64,000 nucleotides of DNA, taken from Acidovorax sp. Root219 (GTDB lineage Bacteria; Pseudomonadota; Gammaproteobacteria; Burkholderiales; Burkholderiaceae_C). A program made the translations under genes and the position numbers. The DNA is taken from positions 147,957 through 211,956 of the forward strand of contig NZ_LMIJ01000004.1 in assembly GCF_001428665.1 (NCBI RefSeq), written 5' to 3'. The notes beneath the pieces are model-generated. The model saw only the letters and a list, made by a program, of their open reading frames with translations, was not told the origin of the DNA and did not search any database. Position 1 is the stretch's first letter; every line of letters starts with the position of its first letter. This document shows, piece by piece, positions 31,308-39,778 of the stretch.

Positions 31308-33457
31308 GGGTTGCCTTGCAGGGGCGGTGCCCCGATCAGTTTTTCTGCGAGCTCTACAAACTCCCGGTCGCCGTCCATGGTCTTGCGATTCGTCGAGAGC
31401 GCCATCATGGCATGCGCCCTATCACCCTGCGGCGCCACCCAGACCCAGATGCGGCGTTCGCGGATGTAGAGCATGGCAAAAACGCCCAGAATGAGCAAGG
31501 CGCAGCCCAGGTAGACGATGTTCCTGCCGGGCGCGCGGGCCACCTGGAACACGCTGGCCTGCACCTGCGTGAAGTCCTTGAGCTCGAAGGCAATGGCCGC
31601 CGGGTAGATCTGCGCGTCGCTCAGCGACAGCACGGCCTGGGTCATGAAGCCGCGCGTCTTGTCGTCCGGCGGCAGGGGCTGCAGGCCCGCATTCTTGCGC
31701 GACAGTTGCGCCAGCTCGAACAGGGTGCCGTTCAGGATGCGGATCAGCACCTCGCCTGCGCGGCCCCGCTCGGCCTCCGGCACGTTGGATTCCATGAAGT
31801 CGGAAATCGCCTGCAACCCGCCCGTGGGCTTGCCGTCCACGATGCCATTGCCGGCAAACAGCGCCAGCGCGCGCAAGGCCGATTGCGCCAATTGCTCGCC
31901 CACGTCGGGCCGCGATGGATCGATGGCCTGCGCCACATAGCTGCGCACCGCCTGTTCGCGCGCCGCCGGGTCGGCCAGCGCCACGCGCAGGCGCAGGAAT
32001 CCGTCCATCCCGCCCTGGTCATCGGCAGGCACCCGCAGGTAGCGAAACGGGTCTGCCGGCATCTCACGCACACCCAGCAGGTACACCGGCACGCCATCGC
32101 CTGTGTCCACGGGCAGCATGTAGTTGTGGAACTCGCGCGCCTGGCCTGCCGCATCGCGCAGCTTGTAGCTCACGCTCGGGCCCACGTTGCGCAGTTCCTT
32201 CTTGGTCACAGTCTTGTTGGCGGCGCCCAGGCGCGACTCCACGGCCTCGCGCAGGTCGACCTTGCGCACGTCCACACCCGTGGCGCCCGGGCCGGCACCG
32301 CCGAAGTTCTCGACGTTGATGGTGCGCAGCGCCGTGAACTCCAGCGTCATGGTGTCGCTGCCCGCCGCGCCGCCCTTGTTGGTCAGTTGGGTCGAATCAC
32401 CCACCACCCCTTCGACGTCGAAGGCCTTGGCGCCCGGCGCCATGGGCACGGCGCGCAGCTTCAGGTGTGAGCCGCCGTCGTCGAAGCTCGACTGGTAGAT
32501 CTCCACGCCCTTGTAGCTGGCCGGGTGGTTCACCTCCACGCGCGCCGGCGTCTTCTCGCCCGTGGCCTTGTCGTGGATGACGATCTCGCTGGCAAACAGC
32601 TTGGGCATGCCCGTGGAATAGTGCTCGACGATGAATTTCTTGAGCTCGATGGCGAACGGCAGGTCCTGCAGCAACACGCCATCGGACTGGTTCAGGAGGG
32701 CCGTGCTCGATTGCGTGCCCTCGGCCACCAGCAGGTTGCCACGAAAGGTCGGGTTGCGCTCGGACAGCCGGTGCTCGGGCTTCACGTCCGCGATCAGTCC
32801 GCCACCGGTATAGGGCGTCTTGCCGCCCAGCAGCATCTGCGCACGCACGATCAGGTCCCCATCGAGCAGCCCGCCCACGCACACCAGCACGATGGCGCTG
32901 TGCGCAGCGATGTAGCCGATCTTGTTGGCCGCGCCGGCCTTGGCCGCTACCATCCAGCCCGTGCCAGCGCCAGCCGGTGTATCGCGCTGCTGCAGGCGCA
33001 CCTTCCAACCGCCACCGGCCAGCAGGGCGCCGATGCGCTTGGCCTCGGCCTCGGGGCCTTCGGGCAGATCGGCCTCGGCTTTGTGGTGGAAGGCCTTGAG
33101 ACTCTGCTCGCGGATGTTTTCCTTGTACACCCGGATGTCCACCAGGATCTTGGGCGTGTTGCGGGCGATGCACAGCGAGGTGCTCAGCACCAGAAACGCC
33201 AGGATCAGCAGGAACCACCAGGCGCTGTACACCGCATTGAGTTGGATGGCGCTGAACAGCGCTGCCCAGAAGGGGCCGAACTGGTTCACATAGTTCGCCG
33301 CCGGCTCGTGCTGCTTGAGCACGGTGCCGATCACCGAGGCGATGCAGATCACCGTCAGCAGCGAGATCGCGAAGCGCATCGAAGACAGCATCTCGATCAC
33401 GGCGCGCAAGGCCTTGGAGCCGTACTGGACGCGAACGCCTTGGGTGTTGTCAGACAT
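31304..33457 (-). CDS. resB: Cytochrome c biogenesis protein ResB
   Basis: 717 residues. Early transmembrane helices (MRFAISLLTVICIASVIGTVL with its conserved hydrophobics, and WWFLLILAFLVLSTSLC) lead to a large periplasmic region and a last helix near residue 650 (NIVYLGCALLILGVFAMLYI). It is the second half of the System II cytochrome c synthase. The in-frame ATG at 33505 falls inside a terminator hairpin, so I chose 33457 (MSDNTQGVRVQYGSKALR). The cytochrome c4 gene upstream is a likely client. Confidence 0.92.
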   Translation of the reverse strand: MSDNTQGVRVQYGSKALRAVIEMLSSMRFAISLLTVICIASVIGTVLKQHEPAANYVNQFGPFWAALFSAIQLNAVYSAWWFLLILAFLVLSTSLCIARNTPKILVDIRVYKENIREQSLKAFHHKAEADLPEGPEAEAKRIGALLAGGGWKVRLQQRDTPAGAGTGWMVAAKAGAANKIGYIAAHSAIVLVCVGGLLDGDLIVRAQMLLGGKTPYTGGGLIADVKPEHRLSERNPTFRGNLLVAEGTQSSTALLNQSDGVLLQDLPFAIELKKFIVEHYSTGMPKLFASEIVIHDKATGEKTPARVEVNHPASYKGVEIYQSSFDDGGSHLKLRAVPMAPGAKAFDVEGVVGDSTQLTNKGGAAGSDTMTLEFTALRTINVENFGGAGPGATGVDVRKVDLREAVESRLGAANKTVTKKELRNVGPSVSYKLRDAAGQAREFHNYMLPVDTGDGVPVYLLGVREMPADPFRYLRVPADDQGGMDGFLRLRVALADPAAREQAVRSYVAQAIDPSRPDVGEQLAQSALRALALFAGNGIVDGKPTGGLQAISDFMESNVPEAERGRAGEVLIRILNGTLFELAQLSRKNAGLQPLPPDDKTRGFMTQAVLSLSDAQIYPAAIAFELKDFTQVQASVFQVARAPGRNIVYLGCALLILGVFAMLYIRERRIWVWVAPQGDRAHAMMALSTNRKTMDGDREFVELAEKLIGAPPLQGNP

Positions 33458-33488
33458 GGAGGAAAGAGGGGCGATGGGGCAGGCAAAG

Positions 33489-33529
33489 AAAAAGGACGGG
33501 ACCATCTGCTCGATGGACCCGCCCTTTTT
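33489..33529 (-). terminator. Terminator after the cytochrome c4 gene
   Basis: A 17-base stem with two mismatches (AAAAAGGgCGGGtCCAT paired with ATGGtCCCGtCCTTTTT on the minus strand), a 7-base loop and a T run. It lies between the cytochrome c4 stop and the resB start, so resB probably has its own promoter or depends on read-through. Confidence 0.8.
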
Positions 33530-33611
33530 GGGTTTGTTATTGGCGGTTGGTTCCGGTCGGCCCGCGCTGTGTGGGCCTTGCTTGAGAAAGATCAGTCGTT
33601 CAGTCGATTCA

Positions 33612-34253
33612 TCAGCGCAGGCCGGCGATGTAGTCCGCCACAGCCTTGATCTCGCGGTCGTTCAGCTTGGCAGCCACCTGCGTCATCTGCAGGCTGTTGG
33701 CGCGCTTGCCATCGCGGAAGGCGACGAGCTGCGTCGCGGTGTAGTCGGCATGCTGGCCGGACAGGCGCGGGTACTGGGCCGGGATGCCGGAGCCATTGGG
33801 GCTGTGGCAGCCGGCACAGGCGGCGATCTGGCGGTCGGCAATGCCGCCGCGGTAGATGCGCTCGCCCATGGAGACCAAGGCCTTGTCCTTGGCGAAGCCG
33901 GGCTTGGCCGCCTTGGCGGTCACCCAGTACGCAATGTTCTTCATGTCCTCGTCCGACAGGGCCGAAGCAAAGCCCTTCATCACGGGATCGTTGCGTTTGC
34001 CGGACTTGAATTCCTGCAGTTGCTTGACCAGGTACTCGGGGTGCTGCTGCGACAGCTTGGGGTTGGCCGCGATCGCCGAGTTGCCGTCCGCGCCGTGGCA
34101 GGCAGCGCACACCGCAGTGAAGCTGGCCTCGCCTTTGACAAGGTCGGGCTTGGCAGCCTTGGGTGGCGCAGCGGGAGTCTCGCCCGCAGAAAAAGCCGGG
34201 AAAGCGGGCACTGCCAGCACGGCAGCCATCAGCATAGAGGCGAGCAACTTCAT
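33612..34253 (-). CDS. Cytochrome c4-type dihaem protein
   Basis: 213 residues. A Sec signal peptide (LASMLMAAVLAVPAFPAFSA) is followed by two cytochrome c domains with haem motifs CAACH (about 50) and CAGCH (about 150). Distal Met ligands lie in VMKGFASALSDEDMKNI and LQMTQVAAKLNDREIKAV. Cytochrome c4 carries electrons to terminal oxidases in the periplasm. It is divergent from engB (73-base gap) and precedes the resB-ccsB maturation genes. Confidence 0.92.
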   Translation of the reverse strand: MKLLASMLMAAVLAVPAFPAFSAGETPAAPPKAAKPDLVKGEASFTAVCAACHGADGNSAIAANPKLSQQHPEYLVKQLQEFKSGKRNDPVMKGFASALSDEDMKNIAYWVTAKAAKPGFAKDKALVSMGERIYRGGIADRQIAACAGCHSPNGSGIPAQYPRLSGQHADYTATQLVAFRDGKRANSLQMTQVAAKLNDREIKAVADYIAGLR

Positions 34254-34326
34254 ATCGAGGGTCTGTGTTTATGTGCGCGAAACCGCACGATTCTACAATG
34301 AGGCCCCGCAAGCACCTCAACCCCCC

Positions 34327-35076
34327 ATGACGACCACTCCTTCTGCGCCAGTTGCTGGCTCTCTCCCGCCCGCACCCGACGCCAAAGTCGCCATGGGCTG
34401 GATGCACACGGCAAGATTCCTCACCACGGCGGCGCAACTGCACCACCTGCCCCCCATCGTGGTGCCGGAGATTGCCTTCGTGGGCCGTTCCAATGCGGGC
34501 AAATCCACCTGCATCAACACGCTGACACAGCAAAAACAGCTCGCATACGCCTCAAAGAAGCCTGGCCGCACCCAGCACATCAACCTGTTTTCCCTGGGAA
34601 AACAGGGGGTGATGGACGCCGTGCTGGCCGATTTGCCCGGTTATGGCTATGCCGCCGTCTCGCGCTCGGACAAGGTGCGCTGGCAACAGGTGATGGTCAA
34701 TTACCTGGTTAGCCGCCCGGGCCTCACGGGCATCGTGCTGCTGTGCGACCCCCGCCTGGGCCTCACGGGGCTCGACGAAGCGCTGCTCGAAGTGGTGCGC
34801 CCCCGGGTCGAGGAAGGGCTCAAGTTCCTCATCGTGCTCACCAAGGCCGACAAGCTCACCCGTGCAGAGCAGGCCAAGATACTGTCGATCACGCGACTGC
34901 ACGCCGGCGGCGGCGACGTCAAGATGTTCTCTGCCCTCAAAAAGCAGGGGGTAGACGAGGTGGCCCAACTGCTGTGGCAGTGGGCACACCCGGTGCCTGG
35001 TGCCGAGCTGGCGCAGGGCGACGAACCTGCGCCGGACGCCGACAGCGCCGACGACCAGGAACCCGAGGAAGATTGA
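34327..35076 (+). CDS. engB: Ribosome biogenesis GTP-binding protein EngB/YsxC
   Basis: 249 residues from ATG 34327. G motifs are in order: GRSNAGKST (G1), GRTQHIN (G2), DLPGYGYA (G3), TKADK (G4) and SALK (G5). It is a TrmE-Era-EngA-EngB superfamily GTPase needed for 50S subunit assembly. The N-terminus has a Pro/Ala-rich leader of about 20 residues and the C-terminus a very acidic tail (DADSADDQEPEED). The longer open frame upstream overlaps the cytochrome c4 gene on the other strand and is a shadow. Confidence 0.95.
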   Translation: MTTTPSAPVAGSLPPAPDAKVAMGWMHTARFLTTAAQLHHLPPIVVPEIAFVGRSNAGKSTCINTLTQQKQLAYASKKPGRTQHINLFSLGKQGVMDAVLADLPGYGYAAVSRSDKVRWQQVMVNYLVSRPGLTGIVLLCDPRLGLTGLDEALLEVVRPRVEEGLKFLIVLTKADKLTRAEQAKILSITRLHAGGGDVKMFSALKKQGVDEVAQLLWQWAHPVPGAELAQGDEPAPDADSADDQEPEED

Positions 35077-35132
35077 ACGCCAGTGCTGGACCCATGCGCG
35101 CTGGCTGCTACACAAACGATAGCAATAGCGCC

Positions 35133-36038
35133 ATGATCAGCAACCGCACCATTCCCCTGTCCCACGGCACGACCCTGCACTGCCGCGAAAGCGGCGCCGC
35201 CGGGCGGCCCGTGCTGCTGTTCCTGCACGGCTTTCCCGAAGGCGCCTTCATCTGGGATGCCATGCTGTCGCACTTCGCGCTGCCCGAAAACGGCGGCTAC
35301 CACTGCGTGGCCCCGTATCTGCGCGGGTTTGGCGAATCGAGCAGCCCCGCAGCCGTCGATGCCTACCGGGCCAAGCACCTGGTGCAGGATCTTGCGGCAC
35401 TGATCGAGATCGTGAGCCCCGGCCAGCCGCTCGAATGCCTGGTGGCCCACGACTGGGGCGGGGCAGTAGCCTGGAATCTGGCCAACCAACAGCCGCAGCG
35501 CATGAAGCGCTTGGCCATCGTCAACTCACCCCATCCCGGCACCTTCCTGCGCGAACTGCAGCACAACGCCGCGCAACAGGCCAGCAGCCAGTACATGCAT
35601 TTCCTGTGCCGGCCGGACGCCGAAGCCCTGCTGGCCGAGAATGATTTCGCGCGCCTGTTCGCGTTTTTCGACGATCCCGAAGGCCGGGCGCCGCAGTGGT
35701 TGACCGACGGGGTGCGCGCGCAATACCGCACCCTGTGGCAGCAGGGCCTGACCGGCGCCTGCAACTATTACCGCGCCAGCCCCCTGCGACCGCCGCGAGG
35801 CGACGACAACACCATCGCCAACATCACCCTGCCCGACAGCATGCTCACCGTGTCGGTGCCCACCCTGGTGGTCTGGGCGATGGACGACCCCGCTTTGCTG
35901 CCCGGACTGCTCGATGGCCTGCCGGGCTGGATTCCCCAACTGCAGATCGACAAGATCGAAGGCGCATCGCACTGGGTGGTGCATGAGCAGCCGGATCGGG
36001 TAGCGAGCGCGCTCGCGGGCTTTCTGCGCGGAGGCTGA
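35133..36038 (+). CDS. Alpha/beta hydrolase, epoxide-hydrolase-like
   Basis: 301 residues. The oxyanion-hole loop is LFLHGFPEGAFIWD, and the nucleophile elbow VAHDWGGAVAW has Asp rather than Ser. The catalytic His is in EGASHWVVHEQPDRV. The Asp nucleophile and the cap region with RASPLRPP match epoxide hydrolases and haloalkane dehalogenases. The substrate is unknown. It lies 56 bases after engB on the same strand and may be co-transcribed, without an obvious functional link. Confidence 0.83.
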   Translation: MISNRTIPLSHGTTLHCRESGAAGRPVLLFLHGFPEGAFIWDAMLSHFALPENGGYHCVAPYLRGFGESSSPAAVDAYRAKHLVQDLAALIEIVSPGQPLECLVAHDWGGAVAWNLANQQPQRMKRLAIVNSPHPGTFLRELQHNAAQQASSQYMHFLCRPDAEALLAENDFARLFAFFDDPEGRAPQWLTDGVRAQYRTLWQQGLTGACNYYRASPLRPPRGDDNTIANITLPDSMLTVSVPTLVVWAMDDPALLPGLLDGLPGWIPQLQIDKIEGASHWVVHEQPDRVASALAGFLRGG

Positions 36039-36052
36039 GCCCCCGCTTCGCT

Positions 36053-36919
36053 TCAATAGATCGAAGGCTCGCCCTCGGGCCGGGTCTTGAAGCGCTTGTG
36101 TACCCAGTAGTACTGCCCCGGCGTCACGTCGATGTACGACTGCAGGTACTGGTTCATCAGCGCCGTGTCGGCCTCGGCGTCGTCGGTGGGGTATCCGGGC
36201 CAGGCGGGCGACAGCTCGGCCACATAGCCCGCGGGCGTGATGCGCGTGACCATGGAGATCACCTTGGCACGCCCCAGCCGGGCGAAGCGCGACAGCGACG
36301 GCACCGTGGCTGCTGTCACGCCGTAAAAGGGCACGAACAGCGAATCGTTGCGTCCGAAATCCATGTCGGGCAACAGGTACAGCAGGCCGCCCTTGCGCAG
36401 CCCGCTCAGGATGGGCTTGACGCCATCGCCCCGGTTGAGCATGCGCACATTGCCAAAGCGCTGGCGCCCGTTGCGGATCCAGACATCCACCGCCGGATCG
36501 GGCTGGGGCGTGAAGATGGAGGTGAAGGCCCGGTCGGTGTGCAAGGTGAGCGCGGAGCCCCCGGCATCCATGCCGTAGAAATGCGGCGCAAAGATGATGG
36601 TCGGCGTGTCCCCCAGCAACTCGTCCAGCGCGCCTTGCAGCTTCACACGGTCCAGCACCACCTCGCGCGGGGCGAACCACAGCCAGCTGCGGTCCAGCCA
36701 GGTCTGGCAGAAACCCACAAAGCTTTCGCGCGCCCACTGGCGCCGCTGGGCTTCGGTGGCATCGGGAAAGCACAGCGCCAGATTGCGCAGCGCCACCTTG
36801 CGCCGCGGCGCCGCCACCAGGTACAGCGCCTGGCCGATGAACCAGCCCATGCCCCGCAGCACGCGCAGCGGCAGCAAGGCCAGCAGGCGCATGAACAACA
36901 CCCCCAGGCGCCCGGTCAT
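36053..36919 (-). CDS. LpxL/HtrB-family acyltransferase (second of a pair)
   Basis: 288 residues from ATG 36919 (MTGRLGVLFMRLLALLPLRV). It has a membrane-anchoring N-terminal helix, a basic patch (APRRKVALRNLALCFPD) and the HX4D catalytic motif in FAPHFYGMDAG. GLLYLLPDMDFGRNDSLFVPF matches the lipid A acyltransferase family, here with Asp-Met-Asp where many members have Asp-Gln-Asp. The likely role is secondary acylation of lipid A. The ATG overlaps the stop of the upstream paralogue by four bases; the frame open to 37231 lies inside that gene and is not used. Confidence 0.88.
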   Translation of the reverse strand: MTGRLGVLFMRLLALLPLRVLRGMGWFIGQALYLVAAPRRKVALRNLALCFPDATEAQRRQWARESFVGFCQTWLDRSWLWFAPREVVLDRVKLQGALDELLGDTPTIIFAPHFYGMDAGGSALTLHTDRAFTSIFTPQPDPAVDVWIRNGRQRFGNVRMLNRGDGVKPILSGLRKGGLLYLLPDMDFGRNDSLFVPFYGVTAATVPSLSRFARLGRAKVISMVTRITPAGYVAELSPAWPGYPTDDAEADTALMNQYLQSYIDVTPGQYYWVHKRFKTRPEGEPSIY

Positions 36920-37785
36920 GCGGCACCTCCGGCAGGCGTTGCAGCAGCGGCAGCGGCTTCCACACGGGGCTGCTTGTAGCGGCCATAGCCCCAGAGGTAC
37001 AGGCCGGGGGATTGTCGTATCAGATGTTCCATGGCCTTGTTGATCTGCAGCAGTGCTGCGTCGGCGTCCTGCGCCAGCGGTGCGGCGGGCAGGGGTTCGA
37101 AATGCACCACGTAGCCACGGCCCCAGGACAGGCGCTCGCAGCGCGCCAGGACGACCACCGCGCCCGTCTGGTGGGCAAGGCGCACGGCCAGCGTCATGGT
37201 GTAGGCGTCCTTGCCGAAGAAAGGGCTCCACTGGCCCTGGCCCTGTGGCGGCACTTGGTCAGGCAGCAGGCCCACGGCCTCGCCCCGGCGCAGCGCCTTG
37301 ATCATCTGGCGCACGCCAGAGAGGTTGGTGGGCACGGCCTGCATTCCCGGCCGGTTGCGGGCAGTCTCCATCACCTTGGCGAGCCAGGGCTGGCGCGCAG
37401 GGCGGTAGAGCACGGTGATGGGGCCGTGGTCGGCACTCCAGCGCAGGGCGGCCGCCTGGGCCGAGAACTCGAAGCAGCCCAGGTGGGGCGTGAGGTACAG
37501 GATGCCACGGCCCTGGGCATAGGCCGCCTCCACGCAGGCCCCGCCCTCGATGCGAAACGGCAGCGGGGCCCCCAGCCACAGGCGCGGCAACTCGGCCACC
37601 ATGCGGCCTGCATGGCCCACGGCGGCGCTCACATCACCGAAGCGGTAGCCGGCCTGCGACGCATTGGCCCGAAAGCGCCTGCGGTAGATGGGAGAGGCCA
37701 GAAATGCCACCCAGCCCATGGCCGCGCCCAGGCCATGGAGCAGCCACAGTGGCAACACGGAAAAGAGACGGAACAAAGATGGCAT
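36916..37785 (-). CDS. LpxL/HtrB-family acyltransferase (first of a pair)
   Basis: 289 residues. A hydrophobic N-terminal helix is followed by RRRFRANASQAGYRFGD, then HX4E in LTPHLGCFEFSAQ, and GLLPDQVPPQGQGQWSPFFG, all lipid A acyltransferase features. It shares the fold with the next gene but little close sequence, so the pair probably adds different secondary chains or acts at different positions. It is divergent from metK across 132 bases that hold the metK leader. Confidence 0.88.
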   Translation of the reverse strand: MPSLFRLFSVLPLWLLHGLGAAMGWVAFLASPIYRRRFRANASQAGYRFGDVSAAVGHAGRMVAELPRLWLGAPLPFRIEGGACVEAAYAQGRGILYLTPHLGCFEFSAQAAALRWSADHGPITVLYRPARQPWLAKVMETARNRPGMQAVPTNLSGVRQMIKALRRGEAVGLLPDQVPPQGQGQWSPFFGKDAYTMTLAVRLAHQTGAVVVLARCERLSWGRGYVVHFEPLPAAPLAQDADAALLQINKAMEHLIRQSPGLYLWGYGRYKQPRVEAAAAAATPAGGAA

Positions 37786-37791
37786 TAAAAT
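37786..37791 (+). promoter_or_regulatory. Possible metK -10 hexamer
   Basis: TAAAAT lies six bases before the GTCGC that opens the predicted riboswitch helix, so transcription would start exactly at the aptamer. No good -35 is visible. Confidence 0.35.
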
Positions 37792-37796
37792 GACGG

Positions 37797-37850
37797 GGTC
37801 GCTGAGTTAAATGAGCAACTTGCAGGGCGACGTTAAATAAATCTGCTAAA
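37797..37850 (+). promoter_or_regulatory. SAM-II-like riboswitch aptamer in the metK leader
   Basis: Helix P1 pairs GTCGCT (37798-37803) with GGGCGAC (37825-37831). The loop reads GAGTTAA...CTTGCA, and the 3' strand reads GTTAAATAAAT...GCTAAA. From memory this follows the SAM-II pattern (P1; GATTTAA; TTGCA; ATAAA..GCTAAA), with a short pseudoknot possible between GCAG (37822-37825) and CTGC (37843-37846). The neighbouring gene makes SAM, which fits feedback control. I could not run a covariance model, so the class is a strong suspicion rather than proof. Confidence 0.62.
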
Positions 37851-37863
37851 GCGTTCGCCAAAG

Positions 37864-37908
37864 CTCCTTCGGGGTGAGGGCAACGCCCCAAATGCCGGAA
37901 CACAGGAG
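37864..37908 (+). promoter_or_regulatory. Anti-SD/SD pair in the metK leader (expression platform)
   Basis: CTCCT at 37864-37868 is perfectly complementary to the metK Shine-Dalgarno AGGAG at 37904-37908. Between them are a TTCG-type hairpin and a GGGC-AAC-GCCC hairpin (about 37878-37889). GCGTT (37851-37855) could also pair with AACGC (37882-37886), competing with the second hairpin. Such alternative pairings are what a translation-control platform needs. Confidence 0.5.
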
Positions 37909-37917
37909 TTTATTCAA

Positions 37918-39099
37918 ATGGCGAACGACTTTCTTTTTACCTCGGAATCCGTCTCCGAAGGCCACCCCGACAAAGTGGCCGACCAGATCTCGGATGCGAT
38001 CCTCGATGCGATCTTCAAGCAGGACCCCCGCAGCCGCGTCGCCGCCGAAACGCTGACCAACACCGGCCTCGTGGTGCTGGCGGGTGAAATCACCACCAAC
38101 GCCCACGTGGACTACATCCAGGTAGCGCGCGACACCATCAAGCGCATCGGCTACGACAACACCGACTACGGCATCGACTACAAGGGCTGTGCCGTGCTCG
38201 TGGCCTACGACAAGCAATCGAACGACATCGCCCAGGGCGTGGACCAGGCCAGCGACGACCACCTGAACACCGGTGCCGGCGACCAGGGCCTGATGTTCGG
38301 CTACGCCTGCGACGAAACGCCCGAGCTGATGCCCGCGCCTATCTACTATGCGCACCGCCTTGTGGAGCGCCAGGCCCAGTTGCGCAAGGACGGGCGCCTG
38401 CCCTTCCTGCGCCCCGATGCCAAGAGCCAGGTGACCATGCGCTATGTGGACGGCAAGCCACACAGCATCGACACCGTGGTGCTCTCCACCCAGCACCACC
38501 CCGACCAGAGCGAAACCGCCAAGACCATGAAGGCCAGCTTCATCGAGGCCGTGATCGAAGAGATCATCAAGCCCGTGCTGCCCAGCGAGTGGCTCAAGGA
38601 CACCAAGTACCTGATCAACCCCACCGGCCGCTTCGTCATCGGCGGCCCGCAAGGCGACTGCGGCCTGACCGGCCGCAAGATCATCGTCGACACCTACGGC
38701 GGTGCCTGCCCCCACGGCGGCGGCGCCTTCAGCGGCAAGGACCCAACCAAGGTGGACCGCTCGGCCGCCTACGCCGCACGCTACGTGGCCAAGAACATCG
38801 TCGCCGCCGGCCTGGCGCGCCAGTGCCAGATCCAGGTGGCCTACGCCATCGGCGTGGCACGCCCCATGAATGTGACCGTCTACACCGAAGGCACGGGCGT
38901 GATCCCCGACGACAAGATTGCCGCACTGGTGCAGGAGCATTTCGACCTGCGCCCCAAGGGCATCATCCAGATGCTGGACCTGCTGCGCCCGATCTACGAA
39001 AAGACCGCCGCCTACGGCCACTTCGGCCGCGAAGAACCCGAGTTCACCTGGGAACGTACGGACAAGGCTGCTGCACTGCGTGCAGCAGCAGGGCTGTAA
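37918..39099 (+). CDS. metK: S-adenosylmethionine synthetase
   Basis: 393 residues making SAM from methionine and ATP. Family motifs are complete: [41 protein letters not shown], and the P-loop region [20 protein letters not shown]. An AGGAG lies nine bases before the ATG. The last 13 codons ([13 protein letters not shown]) lie inside the first unit of a 120-bp tandem duplication that continues beyond the stop. The leader carries a predicted SAM-sensing element. Confidence 0.97.
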   Translation: MANDFLFTSESVSEGHPDKVADQISDAILDAIFKQDPRSRVAAETLTNTGLVVLAGEITTNAHVDYIQVARDTIKRIGYDNTDYGIDYKGCAVLVAYDKQSNDIAQGVDQASDDHLNTGAGDQGLMFGYACDETPELMPAPIYYAHRLVERQAQLRKDGRLPFLRPDAKSQVTMRYVDGKPHSIDTVVLSTQHHPDQSETAKTMKASFIEAVIEEIIKPVLPSEWLKDTKYLINPTGRFVIGGPQGDCGLTGRKIIVDTYGGACPHGGGAFSGKDPTKVDRSAAYAARYVAKNIVAAGLARQCQIQVAYAIGVARPMNVTVYTEGTGVIPDDKIAALVQEHFDLRPKGIIQMLDLLRPIYEKTAAYGHFGREEPEFTWERTDKAAALRAAAGL

Positions 39100-39345
39100 G
39101 CCCTCCGCGCACCAGCGCGGCTTTCCGCACGTGGGCGAAGCTCATATCGTGCCAGCGATGTGAGCGCAGACCAAAAGACCGACAAAGCTGCTGCGCTTCG
39201 CGCAGCAGCCGGGCTGTAAGCCCGCCGCGCAAATAGCGCGGTTTTTCGGTCTTCGGGCGAAGTTCATATCGCGTAAGCGATGTGAACGCAGACCAAAGTA
39301 CGGACAAGGCTGCTGCACTGCGTGCAGCAGCAGGGCTGTATGCCC
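39057..39345 (+). repeat. Tandem repeat copied from the metK 3' end (three units of about 120 bp, the last partial)
   Basis: Units begin at about 39057, 39177 and 39299 (spacing 120 and 122 bp). Each starts CGGACAAGGCTGCTGC or a close variant. Unit 1 is the end of metK itself; unit 2 still encodes [12 protein letters not shown] plus stop out of gene context. Each full unit carries a GCTGCTGC/GCAGCAGC hairpin, a GGGCTGTAAGCCC hairpin, a CCGCGC/GCGCGG hairpin and an ATCG/CGAT hairpin with flanking TCA/TGA, and ends GCAGACCAAA. Unit 3 diverges after GGGCTGTATGCCC. Confidence 0.85.
39225..39246 (+). terminator. Terminator-like hairpin in metK repeat unit 2
   Basis: CCGCGC (39225-39230) pairs with GCGCGG (39236-39241) over a 5-base loop and is followed by five T residues. 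The matching hairpin of unit 1 (CCGCGC/GCGCGG near 39106-39121) lacks the T run. Confidence 0.7.
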
Positions 39346-39379
39346 GGCGCTCCCCCTCTTCGGGAAACTTCTGTAAAAC

Positions 39380-39410
39380 AAAGCCGCAGCGCTCACCGCG
39401 CTGCGGCTTT
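39380..39410. terminator. Strong hairpin, likely final metK terminator
   Basis: A 13-bp perfect stem (AAAGCCGCAGCGC / GCGCTGCGGCTTT) closes a 5-base loop. The arm ends give AAA/TTT runs on both strands. Confidence 0.7.
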
Positions 39411-39555
39411 GTCGTTTCCGGGCCCGAGCTCCATCGGATCGGCGCTCTCCTACACCCACACTCCGCACCTGCCGACGCTCCCAGCACGGCCACTCCGGTA
39501 TCTTTCAGTCACATCTAATTCGCAGCAGATGCTGCCCCTACTGCAAGGAACCAAC

Positions 39556-39741
39556 ATGCTCAAGTACGCCATCATTTTTGCCCTGATCTCGCTGGTTGCC
39601 GGTGCACTGGGCTTCACCGGCGTGGCGGCGGGCACGGCAGGCATTGCCAAGATCCTGTTCGTGTTGTTCCTGGGGCTGGCCGTGATTTTCGTGGTCCTGG
39701 CGGCCATCGGTGTCGGTGCGGCCCGCAAGGCCCTCAAGTAA
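39556..39741 (+). CDS. DUF1328 small membrane protein (YtjA-like)
   Basis: 61 residues, almost entirely two transmembrane helices ([20 protein letters not shown] and [20 protein letters not shown]) joined by a Gly/Ala turn. Length and sequence match DUF1328/YtjA proteins, often stress-induced and without known activity. The frame extends upstream to 39322 through the repeat, but an AAGGAA precedes this ATG and the extension is not family-like. Confidence 0.88.
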   Translation: MLKYAIIFALISLVAGALGFTGVAAGTAGIAKILFVLFLGLAVIFVVLAAIGVGAARKALK

Positions 39742-39778
39742 GCCGCATTGCCTGCACCCCTCACTGCCAAGGATCCCC

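Larger units (their letters stand above)
39100..39555. other. 456-bp intergenic stretch after metK
   Basis: It holds the second and third repeat units, two terminator-like hairpins (39225-39246 and 39380-39410) and the promoter region of the DUF1328 gene. I see no gene; short frames across the repeats only re-read the metK C-terminus. Confidence 0.7.

Noticed and set aside
29958..31469. 503-codon plus-strand frame opposite ccsB
   Set aside because: Shadow frame rich in His/Gln/Arg; ccsB with its WWD motif is the real gene.
37797..37910. SAH riboswitch or classic SAM-I in the metK leader
   Set aside because: The GAGGAGCGCTGC-type SAH core and the four-way SAM-I junction are absent; the SAM-II layout fits better.
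39057..39420. Possible CRISPR array
   Set aside because: Only two to three units of about 120 bp without unique spacers, starting inside metK, and no cas genes; a tandem duplication explains it.
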